Assembly: GCF_014647855.1 (NCBI RefSeq)
Contig: NZ_BMPZ01000002.1
Coordinates: 310,001-374,000 of the forward strand
DNA: 64,000 nucleotides
Direction of reading: 5' to 3'
Origin: Shewanella gelidii
GTDB lineage: Bacteria; Pseudomonadota; Gammaproteobacteria; Enterobacterales; Shewanellaceae
In this document: one piece after another, positions 10,297 through 21,043 of the stretch
How positions within the stretch are numbered: the first letter of the stretch is position 1
Layout: every line of letters starts with the position of its first letter
Position numbers and translations under genes: made by a program
Notes under the pieces: generated by a model
What the model was told of the DNA's origin: nothing
The model's database searches: none
Seen by the model: only the letters and a program-made list of their open reading frames with translations

Positions 10297-11154
10297 TTGT
10301 TAAAACAACGGATTATTACTGTTTTGTGGCTGGTGCCTTTAGTATTAGGTGCTATTTTCTATTTACCCGCCGCGTACTTCTCTTGGGCTTTGGTTGCTGT
10401 TTTTTTGATTGCAGCTAAGGAATGGGGAAGAATTATTGAGCCCTCTTGCAACATGACGCAATGGAGCTTTACGATCACTCTTGGATTACTTCTTACTGCT
10501 TTAAACTTATTGGTTCCTACAGATGAGATTTGGGTAGGTAATCAACTGCATCCAGTTTTTCTAAGCGTTGTGCTCATGGGGGCAATTTGGTGGCTACTCT
10601 CGCTGTTTATGGTGGTTTCATATCCGCGTAGCGCGAATTTTTGGCAAAAAAGCCCGATGTTTAAGTCGATGTTTGGCCAGCTTACCTTGCTTCCATGTTT
10701 TGTATCTTTGATTGCTTTAAAAGCTTTGAGTACAGAAGCCTCTCCCTACTATGGTGGCATCTTAGTCTTTTTGGTTATGTTGGTCGTCTGGGCGGCAGAT
10801 TCTGGGGCTTATTTTGCAGGTAAAGCGTTTGGTCGAACAAAACTGATGCCGAATGTCAGCCCTGGTAAAACGATTGAAGGCTTAATCGGTGGCTTAGTGA
10901 TGACGATGGTGGTGGTCGTTACAGTAATGTCGATTTCTCCTGAGCAAGAGCTTGGCTTGGTGATAGGCGTTACGTTGTTTACTGCGCTGGCGTCTGCACT
11001 CGGCGACTTGTCTGAAAGTATGTTTAAGCGAATTGCAAAAATTAAAGATTCGGGAACAATCTTGCCTGGACATGGCGGTGTTCTTGATCGGATTGATAGT
11101 TTGACCGCAGCTTTCCCCGTATTCACTCTTATCTATATCGGCTTCTGGATGTAA
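10297..11154 (+). CDS. cdsA: Phosphatidate cytidylyltransferase
   Basis: CdsA makes CDP-diacylglycerol from phosphatidate and CTP, the branch point for all phospholipids. The 285-residue integral membrane protein has about eight hydrophobic segments. Its C-terminal signature is SESMFKRIAKIKDSGTILPG followed by HGGVLDRIDS. The start is TTG at 10297, preceded by TTGAGGA. Starting there gives MLKQRIITVLWLVPLV, which aligns with the E. coli N-terminus. Only 17 bp separate it from uppS. Confidence 0.95.
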   Translation: MLKQRIITVLWLVPLVLGAIFYLPAAYFSWALVAVFLIAAKEWGRIIEPSCNMTQWSFTITLGLLLTALNLLVPTDEIWVGNQLHPVFLSVVLMGAIWWLLSLFMVVSYPRSANFWQKSPMFKSMFGQLTLLPCFVSLIALKALSTEASPYYGGILVFLVMLVVWAADSGAYFAGKAFGRTKLMPNVSPGKTIEGLIGGLVMTMVVVVTVMSISPEQELGLVIGVTLFTALASALGDLSESMFKRIAKIKDSGTILPGHGGVLDRIDSLTAAFPVFTLIYIGFWM

Positions 11155-11157
11155 CCC

Positions 11158-12348
11158 ATGCAAAATATGGTAATTTTGGGCGCGACAGGCTCAATAGGCG
11201 CTAGCACGCTGTCTGTTATTTCTCAAAATCCCGCGGAATACTGTGTGCATGCGCTTGTCGCACATTCTAATGTCGAAAAAATGTTGCCCCTATGCGTTGA
11301 GCATCAACCTAAGTTTGTACATATGGTTGATGAAAAAGCAGCGGCTGAATTGAAAGCAAAGCTTCCACAGAGCCTCAACATCCAAGTTTCAACATCAGAG
11401 CTTGATCTGATTGGATTGGTCTCGGCTCCTGACGTTGATACCGTGATGGCGGCAATTGTAGGTGCAGCAGGTTTAATGCCGACACTTGCGGCGGTGAAAG
11501 CGGGAAAACGCGTATTGCTTGCAAATAAAGAAGCACTAGTGATGTCGGGTCAGTTATTCATGCAGGCTGCGAAAGACTCAGGAAGTATCTTAATGCCTGT
11601 GGATAGTGAGCATAACGCTATTTTTCAAAGCATGCCGCTTGCAGTACAAGAAAACCTTGGACATTGCGATTTATCGGAAAATGGTGTTTCTCATATCTTG
11701 TTAACGGGCTCAGGTGGCCCATTTTTGACGAGTGATTTGAGCACTTTGGCGACAATGACGCCTGCTCAGGCTTGTAATCACCCGAATTGGTCTATGGGGC
11801 CAAAAATATCGGTCGATTCAGCCACCATGATGAATAAGGGATTAGAATACATTGAAGCGCGTTGGCTATTTAACACAAAACCATCGCAGTTAAAGGTAGT
11901 TATTCATCCTCAAAGCGTTATACACTCCATGGTTCAATATGACGATGGTTCAGTGCTTGCTCAAATGGGTAACCCTGATATGCGAACCCCAATCGCGCAT
12001 TGTATGGCTTATCCGCAACGAATTCGTGCTGGCGTTGAACCTTTAGACTTTTTTAAAGTCGGACAATTAAGCTTTTGCGAACCAGATTACCAAAGGTTTC
12101 CTTGTTTAGCTTTGGCAATCGATGCCTGCAACGTAGGACAAGAGGCCACGACAGTACTTAATGCGAGTAATGAAGTCGCGGTTGAAGCTTTTTTAAATGA
12201 ACAAATTCGTTTCACGCAGATAGCCAGCATTAATGAAGCCGTATTAAAACAAGTGCCTCAGCAGAGTCTATCGAGTATTGAAGACATTTTAGCTCTTGAT
12301 GTGGACGCTCGCCGTTATGCTCAAGAAGCGATTAACAAGAATAAATAA
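11158..12348 (+). CDS. dxr: 1-deoxy-D-xylulose 5-phosphate reductoisomerase
   Basis: Dxr (IspC) converts DXP to MEP with NADPH, the first committed step of the non-mevalonate isoprenoid pathway. The NADPH-binding motif [12 protein letters not shown] is at the N-terminus. The metal/substrate residues lie in [13 protein letters not shown], and [17 protein letters not shown] is also seen. The length of 396 aa agrees with E. coli (398). The ATG is 3 nt after the cdsA stop, indicating tight coupling. Confidence 0.97.
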   Translation: MQNMVILGATGSIGASTLSVISQNPAEYCVHALVAHSNVEKMLPLCVEHQPKFVHMVDEKAAAELKAKLPQSLNIQVSTSELDLIGLVSAPDVDTVMAAIVGAAGLMPTLAAVKAGKRVLLANKEALVMSGQLFMQAAKDSGSILMPVDSEHNAIFQSMPLAVQENLGHCDLSENGVSHILLTGSGGPFLTSDLSTLATMTPAQACNHPNWSMGPKISVDSATMMNKGLEYIEARWLFNTKPSQLKVVIHPQSVIHSMVQYDDGSVLAQMGNPDMRTPIAHCMAYPQRIRAGVEPLDFFKVGQLSFCEPDYQRFPCLALAIDACNVGQEATTVLNASNEVAVEAFLNEQIRFTQIASINEAVLKQVPQQSLSSIEDILALDVDARRYAQEAINKNK

Positions 12349-12363
12349 CCGCGAAGGATTTGA

Positions 12364-13734
12364 ATGCTCGATTTTGTATGGAACTTAGGTTCCTTTATTG
12401 TCGCATTAGGGATTTTAATTGCAGCGCATGAATATGGCCATTTTTATGTGGCTAGACGCTGCGGTGTTAAAGTTGAGCGGTTCTCTATCGGTTTTGGCAA
12501 ACCCATCTGGTCTCGAATCGGTAAAGATGGGACCGAATATACAGTCGCGATGATCCCGCTTGGTGGGTATGTCAAAATGCTTGATGGGCGAGTGGACGAT
12601 ATCTCGGAAGACCTCAAGAGCCAAGCCTTTAATGAAAAGTCGGTATATCAGAGAATAGCCATTGTCGCTGCTGGACCTATTGCCAACTTTATTTTTGCAA
12701 TTATCGCACTGTATTTTATGTATTTGATTGGCGTTCCAACCATTAAACCGGTTATTGATGGTACGTTAGATAATACGCCTGCGGCAGTCATATCGGTTAA
12801 GAACCCGGTACAAATCAAAGCCGTTTCAGGACAAAATACACGAACATGGCAAGAAGTGAACCTTGCTATAGCGAGTCATATTGGCGAAGAACAAATCGTC
12901 GTCACCACCGCGCCGCTATCAATGCAAGCTGGAACAAGTGCGAACACCAAAGATTACACTTTAGATATTCGAAACTGGAGCTTTGATCCGGAAAAAGAAT
13001 CTTCTATCGCAGCGATTGGGTTACAAATATATCGGCCGCAAGTCTCTCCAACATTTTCTCAAGTCTCGAGTGATAGTGCTGCCGAATCAGCAGGGCTACA
13101 AGTTGGAGATACAGTTGTTGCTTATAATGGTAAGCGCTTTGATAATTGGCGTAGCTTTGTTGAAGTCATTCAAGCCTCAGCGGGTGAGCCATTGCAAGTT
13201 ACGGTTCGACGAGCTGGCGAGCAGCTTTCTACGACTCTCGTTCCGAAAGTGCATCAAAATGCTCAAGGGAAGGATATTGGGATTATTGGTGTTGTGCCTA
13301 CGCAAGAACCATGGCCTGAAGATGTTAAGCTACAACTAGAATATGGTTTGATAGATGCTGGTTTTGCCGCAGCAGATAAAACATGGCAGCTCATTGCCGT
13401 GAGCTTAAAAATGATTGGCAAGCTATTTACCGGAGATGTGTCGGTGAAAAGCTTAAGTGGTCCGATTTCTATTGCACAGGGTGCAGGGAATAGTGCTACG
13501 TTTGGATTGGTCTATTTTTTATCGTTCCTAGCATTGATTAGTGTGAACTTGGGAATTATTAACCTTTTACCCTTACCCATACTCGATGGTGGACATTTGT
13601 TTTATTACTTTGTTGAAGTAATAACCGGAAGAGCTGTATCTGAGAAGGTACAGGAGATTGGATTTAAGGTTGGGGCAGCGTTACTGCTGACATTGATGAG
13701 TATTGCACTCTTTAATGATTTTACCCGTCTTTAA
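12364..13734 (+). CDS. rseP: Site-2 intramembrane metalloprotease of the sigma-E pathway
   Basis: RseP cuts the anti-sigma factor RseA within the inner membrane after DegS cleavage. The zinc motif HEYGH lies in the first membrane segment (about residues 22-26). Two PDZ domains fill the periplasmic part (about 110-310). The third zinc ligand is in PILDGGHLFYY near the C-terminus. The length of 456 aa matches E. coli (450). It sits between dxr and bamA, the conserved location. Confidence 0.96.
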   Translation: MLDFVWNLGSFIVALGILIAAHEYGHFYVARRCGVKVERFSIGFGKPIWSRIGKDGTEYTVAMIPLGGYVKMLDGRVDDISEDLKSQAFNEKSVYQRIAIVAAGPIANFIFAIIALYFMYLIGVPTIKPVIDGTLDNTPAAVISVKNPVQIKAVSGQNTRTWQEVNLAIASHIGEEQIVVTTAPLSMQAGTSANTKDYTLDIRNWSFDPEKESSIAAIGLQIYRPQVSPTFSQVSSDSAAESAGLQVGDTVVAYNGKRFDNWRSFVEVIQASAGEPLQVTVRRAGEQLSTTLVPKVHQNAQGKDIGIIGVVPTQEPWPEDVKLQLEYGLIDAGFAAADKTWQLIAVSLKMIGKLFTGDVSVKSLSGPISIAQGAGNSATFGLVYFLSFLALISVNLGIINLLPLPILDGGHLFYYFVEVITGRAVSEKVQEIGFKVGAALLLTLMSIALFNDFTRL

Positions 13735-13765
13735 ACTGGAACAGCCACATAATTAGAAGCACTCT

Positions 13766-16249
13766 ATGAGATTGAATAAACTTTTTGCCTCGATGCTATT
13801 GGTCGGTGCGTCTTTTTCTGGGAATAGTTGGGCAGAGTCATTCCAACCTTTTGAAGTTACCGATATTCAGGTTGAGGGATTGCAGCGTGTTGCTTTAGGT
13901 GCAGCGTTGCTTAATCTGCCTATCAAAGTCGGCGATACCGTGGATCAGCTTAGCTTGCAGCAGGCAATTAAGAGTCTGTATGCCTCAAGCAACTTTGAAA
14001 ATATCTCTGTCAGCCATGACAATGGTATTTTGATTGTTGATGTAAAAGAGCGGCCAACGATTAGTAAAGTTACCTTTGAAGGTAACAAAGATATTAAAGA
14101 TGAGCAGCTGCAAGAGAGTCTTGATGGGTCTGGCGTAAAGTCAGGGGAGTCTTTAGATCGCACTAAATTAACGGGCATCGAAAAAGGCTTGCAAGATTTC
14201 TATTATGGTGTGGGTAAGTACGGTGCAAAAGTTGAAGCTCGAGTGGTTGAGCTTCCTCGAAACCGGGTTGAGCTTAGGTTCAAGTTTACGGAAGGCCTAG
14301 CTGCAGAGATCCAACAGATCAATGTCGTTGGTAATAAAGAGTTTAGCGATGCTGAATTAATCGGCATGTTAGAGCTGAAGGATTTTGTGGCGTGGTGGGA
14401 TTTGTTCGGCGAACGACGCTACCAAAAACAAATGTTACAGGCCGACTTAGAGACAATCAAAAACCATTATCACAACCTTGGTTATATTCGTTTCAAAGTG
14501 ACTTCTACACAAGTGGCGATGACACCTGACCGTAAAGGTCTCTATATTACGATCAATGTAGATGAAGGTGACAGGTATAAAATTAAAGACATCAATTTGA
14601 CCGGTGATTTAATGGGCCGCGACGAAGTGATGCAGACGATTTTACCGATTAAAGCCGGTGATATGTATAACGGTGCCGATGTGACGTTTACCGAGGAAAT
14701 GTACAGCAAATATTTGGGACGTTTTGGTTATGCTTATCCTGAAGTAAAAACGTATCCAGAAATTGATGATGAAACCAAAGAGGTCAGTCTCAACATCAAC
14801 ATTAAGCCTGGAAAAAGGGTTTACGTACGAAATATCAACTTCACTGGTAATATCGTCACGAAAGATGAAGTCCTTCGCCGTAAGTTACGACAAATGGAAG
14901 GTGCATGGTTAAACTCCGATCAAGTTGAACTGTCTAAATCAAATTTGAATCGTCTTGGCTTCTTTGAAACGGTTGATACCGAAACAGTGCAAGTTCCAGG
15001 GACCGATGATCTCGTCGACGTGAACTTCAAGGTGAAAGAACAGGCTTCTGGTTCATTCAATGCGGGCGTTGGTTATGGTACAGGTTCTGGCCTGAGTTTG
15101 CAGTTTGGTGTGCAACAGAACAACTTCTTGGGCACGGGTAACCAAGCTGGTATAAGTATTAATACCAACCAATACCAAAAAAGCTTAAATATTTCTTATA
15201 CCGATCCATATTTTACCAAAGATGGCGTGAGTTTAGGTGGCACCATTTTTTGGAATGAGTTTGATGCGGATGATGCAAACCTTGAGCGCTATAAAAATAG
15301 CTCTTATGGTGTTGCGATGAACAGTGGCTTCCCGATTAATGAATATAATCGTATTAATGGTGGTATCGCTTATCGCCATAACACGATTTCTGAAATCTCT
15401 GCGTATGAACAAGCGCTACGTTTTTATAATATTTACAGAGATAGTGACGATCCGAATCAAGACTTGAGCTTTGATAACTTTGAATTGAGCTTAGGCTGGA
15501 CAAGGAGCACCTTGAACCGGGGGACTTTCCCAACAGATGGTTCGACCCAGCGACTGAACAGCAAAGTAACGGTTCCGGGTTCTGATTTAGAATATTTTAA
15601 AGTTGATTTTAATAGTGATTTTTACTTCCCAATTGATCGCGCTCATAAGTTTGTCTTCTTAACTCGAGGCCGAGTGGGTTACGGTAATGGTTATGGTCAA
15701 TTTAATGATAATGACCAAATTTTACCATTCTGGGAGAACTATTACGCCGGCGGTAGCAGTGCTATGCGTGGCTTTAAATCAAATTCAGTCGGTCCACGTT
15801 CTTTCTATATATACCGTGATAGTGAGCCTTGCTCTCCAGACCCATCCGGCTCAGGTTGTACCTTGCCTGGCGAAGCGAATCGCGTTGATGTTGGTACGGG
15901 TAACTCCATTGGTGGTAATGCTATTGCCACGATTAGTGCTGAAGTAATTGTACCAGTGCCATTCCTTGATGAAGCTTATAGCAACTCGGTGCGCGCGAGC
16001 TTATTCGTTGATGCAGGTAATGTATGGGATACTGAGTTTGACTATGATTCGTATCGTTATTTACCCGTTGATGAGTTTGATAAGTTAGCTGATTATTCCG
16101 ATCCCGGTCGTATTCGTGCATCTTACGGTATGAGTGTACAATGGCTGTCGCCAATGGGACCGATGGTCTTTAACTTAGCTTGGCCAATTAAAGAATATGA
16201 GGGCGATGAGACAGAGATCTTCTCGTTCAATATTGGTAAAACTTTCTAA
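13766..16249 (+). CDS. bamA: Outer membrane protein assembly factor BamA
   Basis: BamA is the core of the machine that folds beta-barrel proteins into the outer membrane. The 827-residue protein has a signal peptide ending near residue 23 (NSWA/ES), five POTRA repeats (about 28-425) and a 16-strand barrel. VRGF-type lid sequence SSAMRGFKSN is present, and the chain ends in phenylalanine (NIGKTF), the usual barrel signal. It is followed by skp, its chaperone partner, 45 bp away. Confidence 0.97.
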   Translation: MRLNKLFASMLLVGASFSGNSWAESFQPFEVTDIQVEGLQRVALGAALLNLPIKVGDTVDQLSLQQAIKSLYASSNFENISVSHDNGILIVDVKERPTISKVTFEGNKDIKDEQLQESLDGSGVKSGESLDRTKLTGIEKGLQDFYYGVGKYGAKVEARVVELPRNRVELRFKFTEGLAAEIQQINVVGNKEFSDAELIGMLELKDFVAWWDLFGERRYQKQMLQADLETIKNHYHNLGYIRFKVTSTQVAMTPDRKGLYITINVDEGDRYKIKDINLTGDLMGRDEVMQTILPIKAGDMYNGADVTFTEEMYSKYLGRFGYAYPEVKTYPEIDDETKEVSLNINIKPGKRVYVRNINFTGNIVTKDEVLRRKLRQMEGAWLNSDQVELSKSNLNRLGFFETVDTETVQVPGTDDLVDVNFKVKEQASGSFNAGVGYGTGSGLSLQFGVQQNNFLGTGNQAGISINTNQYQKSLNISYTDPYFTKDGVSLGGTIFWNEFDADDANLERYKNSSYGVAMNSGFPINEYNRINGGIAYRHNTISEISAYEQALRFYNIYRDSDDPNQDLSFDNFELSLGWTRSTLNRGTFPTDGSTQRLNSKVTVPGSDLEYFKVDFNSDFYFPIDRAHKFVFLTRGRVGYGNGYGQFNDNDQILPFWENYYAGGSSAMRGFKSNSVGPRSFYIYRDSEPCSPDPSGSGCTLPGEANRVDVGTGNSIGGNAIATISAEVIVPVPFLDEAYSNSVRASLFVDAGNVWDTEFDYDSYRYLPVDEFDKLADYSDPGRIRASYGMSVQWLSPMGPMVFNLAWPIKEYEGDETEIFSFNIGKTF

Positions 16250-16294
16250 ATTTCAATAAAATCGGCAAGTTTTGCTGAGTAAAAGGAGTCTATT

Positions 16295-16801
16295 TTGAAA
16301 AAGATGTTAAATCGTGTATTGCTAGCCACTGTCATTCTTGCAGCACCACTTGCTGCGCAAGCTGAAAAGTTAGCAGTTGTCGATATGCAGGCCATTTTTG
16401 AGCAGCTGCCACAACGCGAAGAAATTGGTAAAGCGATGAAGCAAGAGTTCGGCGATCGCATTGCAAAAGTTCAAAAGTTACAAGCTGACATTCGCGGTCT
16501 TTTAGAAACGCAACAGCGTGATGCTGCATTGATGGGTGAAAGCCAAAAAACTGAGCTTGCACGTAAAATTGATGCGCAAAAATCAGAATTGCAATTAGAA
16601 GGCAAAGCACTTGATGAAGACATGAGAACTCGTCAAGGTGAAGAGCAAAATAAATTGCTAGTTAAAGTTCAAAAAACGATTAACAAGATTGCTGAGAAAG
16701 AGAACATCGATATTGTTCTTCAGCGTGGTGCTGCAGTGTATGTTAAGCCGTCTGCGGACATTAGTGGAAAAGTGATTGAAGCCTTAAGTAAAGGTAAGTA
16801 A
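16295..16801 (+). CDS. skp: Periplasmic chaperone Skp/OmpH
   Basis: Skp is a trimeric jellyfish-shaped chaperone that holds unfolded outer membrane proteins for BamA. The 168 residues begin with a signal peptide (cleavage near AQA/EK). A small beta core and long charged coiled-coil arms follow, typical of the family. The start is TTG at 16295, with AAGGAG exactly 6 nt upstream. The next ATG is three codons later and too far from the ribosome-binding site. Confidence 0.92.
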   Translation: MKKMLNRVLLATVILAAPLAAQAEKLAVVDMQAIFEQLPQREEIGKAMKQEFGDRIAKVQKLQADIRGLLETQQRDAALMGESQKTELARKIDAQKSELQLEGKALDEDMRTRQGEEQNKLLVKVQKTINKIAEKENIDIVLQRGAAVYVKPSADISGKVIEALSKGK

Positions 16802-16804
16802 TAC

Positions 16805-17827
16805 ATGACTGGCTACACCCTACAACAGCTTGCTGAAAAGCTCGACGCGCAAGTGAAAGGAGACCACCAATTGGTGGTTTCAAGCGTTGCAACTCTTGAA
16901 GGTGCAACGGCGCAGCAATTGTCGTTTTTGGCTAACAGCAAATATCGAGCGCAACTTGAAACAACTCAAGCTGGTGCGGTTCTGCTTTCTGAAAAAGATG
17001 CAGAGACGTATTCGGGTAATGCGCTTGTTTTAAAAGACCCATATGTCGGATTTGCCAAGGTTGCGCAACTACTAGATACAACGCCGCGAACGGCCGAAGG
17101 CATTCACCCTTCTGCACAAATTGATGAGTCAGCTCAAATCGGTGATAACGTCGCCATTGGTGCCAATGTAGTCATTGGCAAAGGCGTGATTATTAGTAAC
17201 GATGTTCAAATCGGCCCAGGGTGTGTCGTTGGTCAAGATAGTATTTTGGGTGCTAGAACTAAATTATGGGCAAATGTGACCATTTACCATGATGTTCATT
17301 TTGGCGTGGACTGCATCGTTCATGCTGGCACCGTGATTGGCTCAGACGGGTTTGGTTATGCAAATCAAGCAGGCCAATGGATTAAGATCCCCCAGACAGG
17401 TGGTGTGCGAATAGGCAATCAAGTTGAGATTGGTGCAGGAACGACTGTCGATCGAGGGGCGTTAGAGCATACTGAAATTCATGATGGTGTGATTTTAGAT
17501 AATCAGATACAAATTGCGCATAATGTGGTTATCGGTGCGAATACCTGTATTGCAGGCAGTTCCACAATTGCTGGCAGTGTGAACATTGGTAAATATTGTA
17601 TTATTGGCGGCAACTGCGCTGTTTCCGGACACTTATCAATTGCCGAAGGTACCATGGTTACGGGTGGTACTAATATTACCAGTGTGGTGCGTGAAAAGAG
17701 TGTCATGTCATCTGCAACTATTGCGATGGACAATAAGCTATGGCGTAAAAACACCGTCAGATTCCGTCAACTGGATGAGCTGTTCCAACGTGTTAAAAAG
17801 ATTGAGAAAAATTTAGATAATTCGTAG
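16805..17827 (+). CDS. lpxD: UDP-3-O-(3-hydroxyacyl)glucosamine N-acyltransferase
   Basis: LpxD adds the second hydroxyacyl chain in lipid A synthesis, using acyl-ACP. The 340-residue protein has an N-terminal uridine-binding domain (LEGATAQQLSFLANSKY). A left-handed beta-helix of hexapeptide repeats follows, with GSDGFGYA, then a C-terminal helix. The catalytic histidine lies in the IAHNVVIG block. E. coli LpxD has 341 aa. The ATG is 3 nt after the skp stop. Confidence 0.97.
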   Translation: MTGYTLQQLAEKLDAQVKGDHQLVVSSVATLEGATAQQLSFLANSKYRAQLETTQAGAVLLSEKDAETYSGNALVLKDPYVGFAKVAQLLDTTPRTAEGIHPSAQIDESAQIGDNVAIGANVVIGKGVIISNDVQIGPGCVVGQDSILGARTKLWANVTIYHDVHFGVDCIVHAGTVIGSDGFGYANQAGQWIKIPQTGGVRIGNQVEIGAGTTVDRGALEHTEIHDGVILDNQIQIAHNVVIGANTCIAGSSTIAGSVNIGKYCIIGGNCAVSGHLSIAEGTMVTGGTNITSVVREKSVMSSATIAMDNKLWRKNTVRFRQLDELFQRVKKIEKNLDNS

Positions 17828-17858
17828 TTTCGAATTAAGATTTTAAGGAAATATTTTA

Positions 17859-18320
17859 GTGTCAAATGAATTAAACACTATGGATATCAAGGAAATACTT
17901 AAGTATTTACCACACAGATACCCGTTTTTGTTAATCGATAGAGTCTTGGATTTTACGCCCGGAGAGACGTTACATGCGATTAAGAATGTAACGATTAATG
18001 AGCCGTTTTTCCAAGGGCATTTTCCTGTCGCACCGGTAATGCCAGGGGTGTTAATCCTTGAAGCGATGGCGCAAGCAACGGGATTATTGGCATTTAAAAC
18101 GATGAGTTCAGAGCCTTCACCGGATGTTTTATACTACTTCGCAGGCATAGATAATGCTCGATTTAAACGTGTTGTAGAGCCAGGTGACCAGGTACATTTT
18201 GAAGTGAAAATGATAAAAGAACGCCGTGGGATCGGGGTGTTCAGTGGTGTAGCTAAAGTGGATGGTGAGCTAGTTTGTTCAGCTGAAATTATGTGTGCTC
18301 GCAGAGAGATTACCTCGTGA
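17859..18320 (+). CDS. fabZ: 3-hydroxyacyl-ACP dehydratase
   Basis: FabZ dehydrates beta-hydroxyacyl-ACP in fatty acid elongation and competes with LpxA for hydroxymyristoyl-ACP. The hot-dog fold signature [13 protein letters not shown] with catalytic His is at about residue 20, and the helix with catalytic Glu is in [14 protein letters not shown]. The length of 153 aa agrees with the family. The start is GTG at 17859 with AAGGA 11 nt upstream. Its stop overlaps the lpxA start (GTGA). Confidence 0.96.
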   Translation: MSNELNTMDIKEILKYLPHRYPFLLIDRVLDFTPGETLHAIKNVTINEPFFQGHFPVAPVMPGVLILEAMAQATGLLAFKTMSSEPSPDVLYYFAGIDNARFKRVVEPGDQVHFEVKMIKERRGIGVFSGVAKVDGELVCSAEIMCARREITS

Positions 18321-19087
18321 TAGATAAATTAGCGTTTGTTCATCCTGATGCCAAGATTGGCCAGAACGTCACAATTGGTCCATGGACATATATTGGGGCA
18401 GATGTAGAGATTGGTGATGATTGTTGGTTAAGTTCCCATGTCGTGGTGAAAGGGCCAACAGTTATTGGTAAAGGCAATAAGATATTTCAGTTTGCGTCTG
18501 TTGGCGAGGAGTGCCAAGACAAGAAATATGCTGGTGAGCCGACCCGTCTCATCATTGGTGATAATAACGTTATTCGAGAGTCGGTTACGATCCATCGAGG
18601 AACGATTCAAGACAACAGTGAAACGATTATTGGCTCAAACAATTTATTGATGGCTTACGTACACATTGCCCATGATTGTGTCGTGGGTAACAATGTGATT
18701 TTGGCTAACAATGCTTCAATTGCAGGTCATGTTCACGTTGGAGATTGGGCGATTCTTGGTGGGATGACAGGCGTACATCAGTTTGTTCATATTGGCGCAC
18801 ATGCATTTACTGCCGCGGCATCTCTTATATTGCAAGACGTACCACCGTTTGTCATGGCCGCAGGCCAACCCGCACAGCCAAGAGGCCTAAACATTGAAGG
18901 CTTAAAGCGTCGTGGGTTTTCAAAGCAAAGCCAACTTGCCGTTCGTCGTGCTTACAAAAAATTATACCGTTCAAGTTTAACGGTTGAAGAAGCTTGTGCT
19001 GAGTTAAAAGAAGAAGCACAAAATGATGAGCATGTTCAACAGCTGCTAGACTTCGTTAAGTCGTCTGGTCGAGGCATTATTCGCTAA
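18317..19087 (+). CDS. lpxA: UDP-N-acetylglucosamine acyltransferase
   Basis: LpxA performs the first step of lipid A synthesis, the transfer of hydroxymyristate to UDP-GlcNAc. The 256 residues form a left-handed beta-helix ([17 protein letters not shown] and further repeats), with the catalytic His in [13 protein letters not shown] placed the start at GTG 18317, overlapping the fabZ stop by 4 nt. That gives [15 protein letters not shown], matching the family N-terminus. The upstream in-frame codons lie inside fabZ. Confidence 0.95.
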   Translation: MIDKLAFVHPDAKIGQNVTIGPWTYIGADVEIGDDCWLSSHVVVKGPTVIGKGNKIFQFASVGEECQDKKYAGEPTRLIIGDNNVIRESVTIHRGTIQDNSETIIGSNNLLMAYVHIAHDCVVGNNVILANNASIAGHVHVGDWAILGGMTGVHQFVHIGAHAFTAAASLILQDVPPFVMAAGQPAQPRGLNIEGLKRRGFSKQSQLAVRRAYKKLYRSSLTVEEACAELKEEAQNDEHVQQLLDFVKSSGRGIIR

Positions 19088-19106
19088 ATATTATTGTTCG
19101 GAATCT

Positions 19107-20255
19107 ATGAACAGTCAAAATCCAAAAGTTTTTGCAATGGTCGCCGGGGAAATCTCCGGCGATATTTTAGGTGCAGGTTTAATGCGTGCCCTACAAGTCA
19201 AATATCCAGACGCGGAGTTTGTCGGGATCGGCGGACCGAGAATGCAGGCCTTAGGCTTTAAGTCTCTCTTTTCTATCGAAGAACTTGCGGTAATGGGGAT
19301 CGTGGAGGTTTTATCTCGTTTGCCTCGACTCTTAAAAGTGCGAGCAACACTCGTCGATGAAATCTCTCGTATTCGTCCCGACTGTTTTATTGGCATTGAT
19401 GCGCCAGATTTCAATATTGGTTTAGAGTTAAAGCTTAAGTCTAAAGGGATAAAAACGGTTCATTATGTGAGTCCGTCGGTATGGGCTTGGCGGCCAAAGC
19501 GTATATTCAAGATTGCAAAAGCGACGCATATGGTTTTGTCTTTGCTACCGTTTGAAAAAGCCTTTTACGATAAACATCAAGTCCCATGTACATTTGTTGG
19601 TCATACATTAGCTGATGACATTCCACTTCAATCAGATAAACAGGAAGCAAGAGCGACGCTGGGTTTAGACGCTGATGCTGAGTACTTAGCTATTTTACCG
19701 GGCTCTCGCGGAGGGGAGTTAAAGCAACTTGCAGAGCCATTTGTGAAAGCTGCGTTATTGATTAAAGCACAATATCCAGATATTCGCTTTGTCACGCCTT
19801 TAGTAAATGAAAAACGTAGGGCGCAATTTGAGCAAGCATTACAACAATTTGCCCCCGATTTAGAAATTCACCTTGTCGAAGGTCAATCAAGAGAAGTCAT
19901 GGCTGCTTCAGATGCCATACTATTAGCTTCGGGGACTGCAACCCTTGAAGCAATGTTAGTAAAGCGGCCAATGGTCGTTGCTTATCGAGTGAGCCCAATT
20001 ACTTATCGAATCGCTAAGGGCATGATGCAGATTTCACATTATTCTCTGCCCAACTTGTTAGCTGGAGAAGCATTGATCCCAGAGCTAATTCAGGAAGATT
20101 GTACGCCTGAGAACATTGCTCAAGCAGTGGCGAAACAGTTAGATTTAGAGTTTGGAAGTTTGAACGAAGTATTTACCGGACTGCATAAGCAGTTGCGTCA
20201 AAATGCCAGTGAGCGTGCCGCTGATGCAGTGACTAAGCTGCTTGATGCTTCTTAA
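19107..20255 (+). CDS. lpxB: Lipid A disaccharide synthase
   Basis: LpxB condenses UDP-2,3-diacylglucosamine with lipid X. The GT-B type protein (382 aa, as in E. coli) begins with the family motif [18 protein letters not shown]. It contains [12 protein letters not shown] and [19 protein letters not shown], the nucleotide-binding end. It follows lpxA by 19 bp in the lpxD-fabZ-lpxA-lpxB cluster. Confidence 0.97.
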   Translation: MNSQNPKVFAMVAGEISGDILGAGLMRALQVKYPDAEFVGIGGPRMQALGFKSLFSIEELAVMGIVEVLSRLPRLLKVRATLVDEISRIRPDCFIGIDAPDFNIGLELKLKSKGIKTVHYVSPSVWAWRPKRIFKIAKATHMVLSLLPFEKAFYDKHQVPCTFVGHTLADDIPLQSDKQEARATLGLDADAEYLAILPGSRGGELKQLAEPFVKAALLIKAQYPDIRFVTPLVNEKRRAQFEQALQQFAPDLEIHLVEGQSREVMAASDAILLASGTATLEAMLVKRPMVVAYRVSPITYRIAKGMMQISHYSLPNLLAGEALIPELIQEDCTPENIAQAVAKQLDLEFGSLNEVFTGLHKQLRQNASERAADAVTKLLDAS

Positions 20256-20278
20256 TCGATTTACTGTTGGAACAATAA

Positions 20279-20893
20279 ATGGCTGTCATAAAAAATATTT
20301 CTGAAGATCAAATTAAAACAATATGCCAAGGGCTTTATGCTGGCGTTGATGAAGTTGGTCGAGGTCCCCTTGTTGGTGATGTGGTCACCGCAGCCGTTAT
20401 TCTCGATCCAAGCAAACCGATTAAGGGGTTAAACGATTCCAAAAAGCTGTCGGAGAAAAAGCGAGACTTATTGTTTCAAGAGATCTGTGCAAAAGCGCTT
20501 TGTTACAGTATCGGTCGTGCCAGCCCTACAGAAATCGATGAATTGAATATTTTACATGCAACCATGCTCGCGATGCAGCGCGCAGTAGCGGGTTTGTCAC
20601 AGAAGCCCGCTGTTGTGTTGGTGGATGGCAACAGAAGCCCTGACTTTGGGATCTTGAGTCATGCAATCGTAAAAGGGGATGGTTTAATTGATGCTATTAG
20701 CGCTGCTTCTGTATTGGCTAAGGTGACGCGTGATGAAGAAATGAAGGCGTTAGATAAAAAGTTCCCCCAATATGGCTTTGCAAAACACAAAGGGTATCCG
20801 ACCAAGGCTCACTTTGAAGCGCTTGAAGCACACGGCATCATCGAAGCGCATCGGAAAAGTTTCAAACCGGTTGCGGCTTATCTAACACCATAA
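20279..20893 (+). CDS. rnhB: Ribonuclease HII
   Basis: RNase HII cuts RNA in RNA-DNA hybrids and starts removal of misincorporated ribonucleotides. The 204 residues contain the active-site motif [14 protein letters not shown] near residue 21. The other acidic ligands lie in LVDGNR and the [21 protein letters not shown] region. It follows lpxB by 23 bp, the usual gammaproteobacterial order. Confidence 0.96.
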   Translation: MAVIKNISEDQIKTICQGLYAGVDEVGRGPLVGDVVTAAVILDPSKPIKGLNDSKKLSEKKRDLLFQEICAKALCYSIGRASPTEIDELNILHATMLAMQRAVAGLSQKPAVVLVDGNRSPDFGILSHAIVKGDGLIDAISAASVLAKVTRDEEMKALDKKFPQYGFAKHKGYPTKAHFEALEAHGIIEAHRKSFKPVAAYLTP

Positions 20894-21043
20894 AACCTAT
20901 AAGCAGTTCATTTACTTATCTGCTGTTTACAAGACATATGGTGAGCTTTGTTTGCCTTCTCATGGCTTTGACTAGCCACATCGCTGTAGACTCTGATAAT
21001 CTCATTCTGTTCCCTTAATGATTAACCAATAGAAGCATCTTTT

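Noticed and set aside
13737..13765. Sigma-E promoter (GGAAC) before bamA
   Set aside because: The -35-like GGAAC is present but no TCTGA-like -10 at 16 bp, and the start codon follows too closely.
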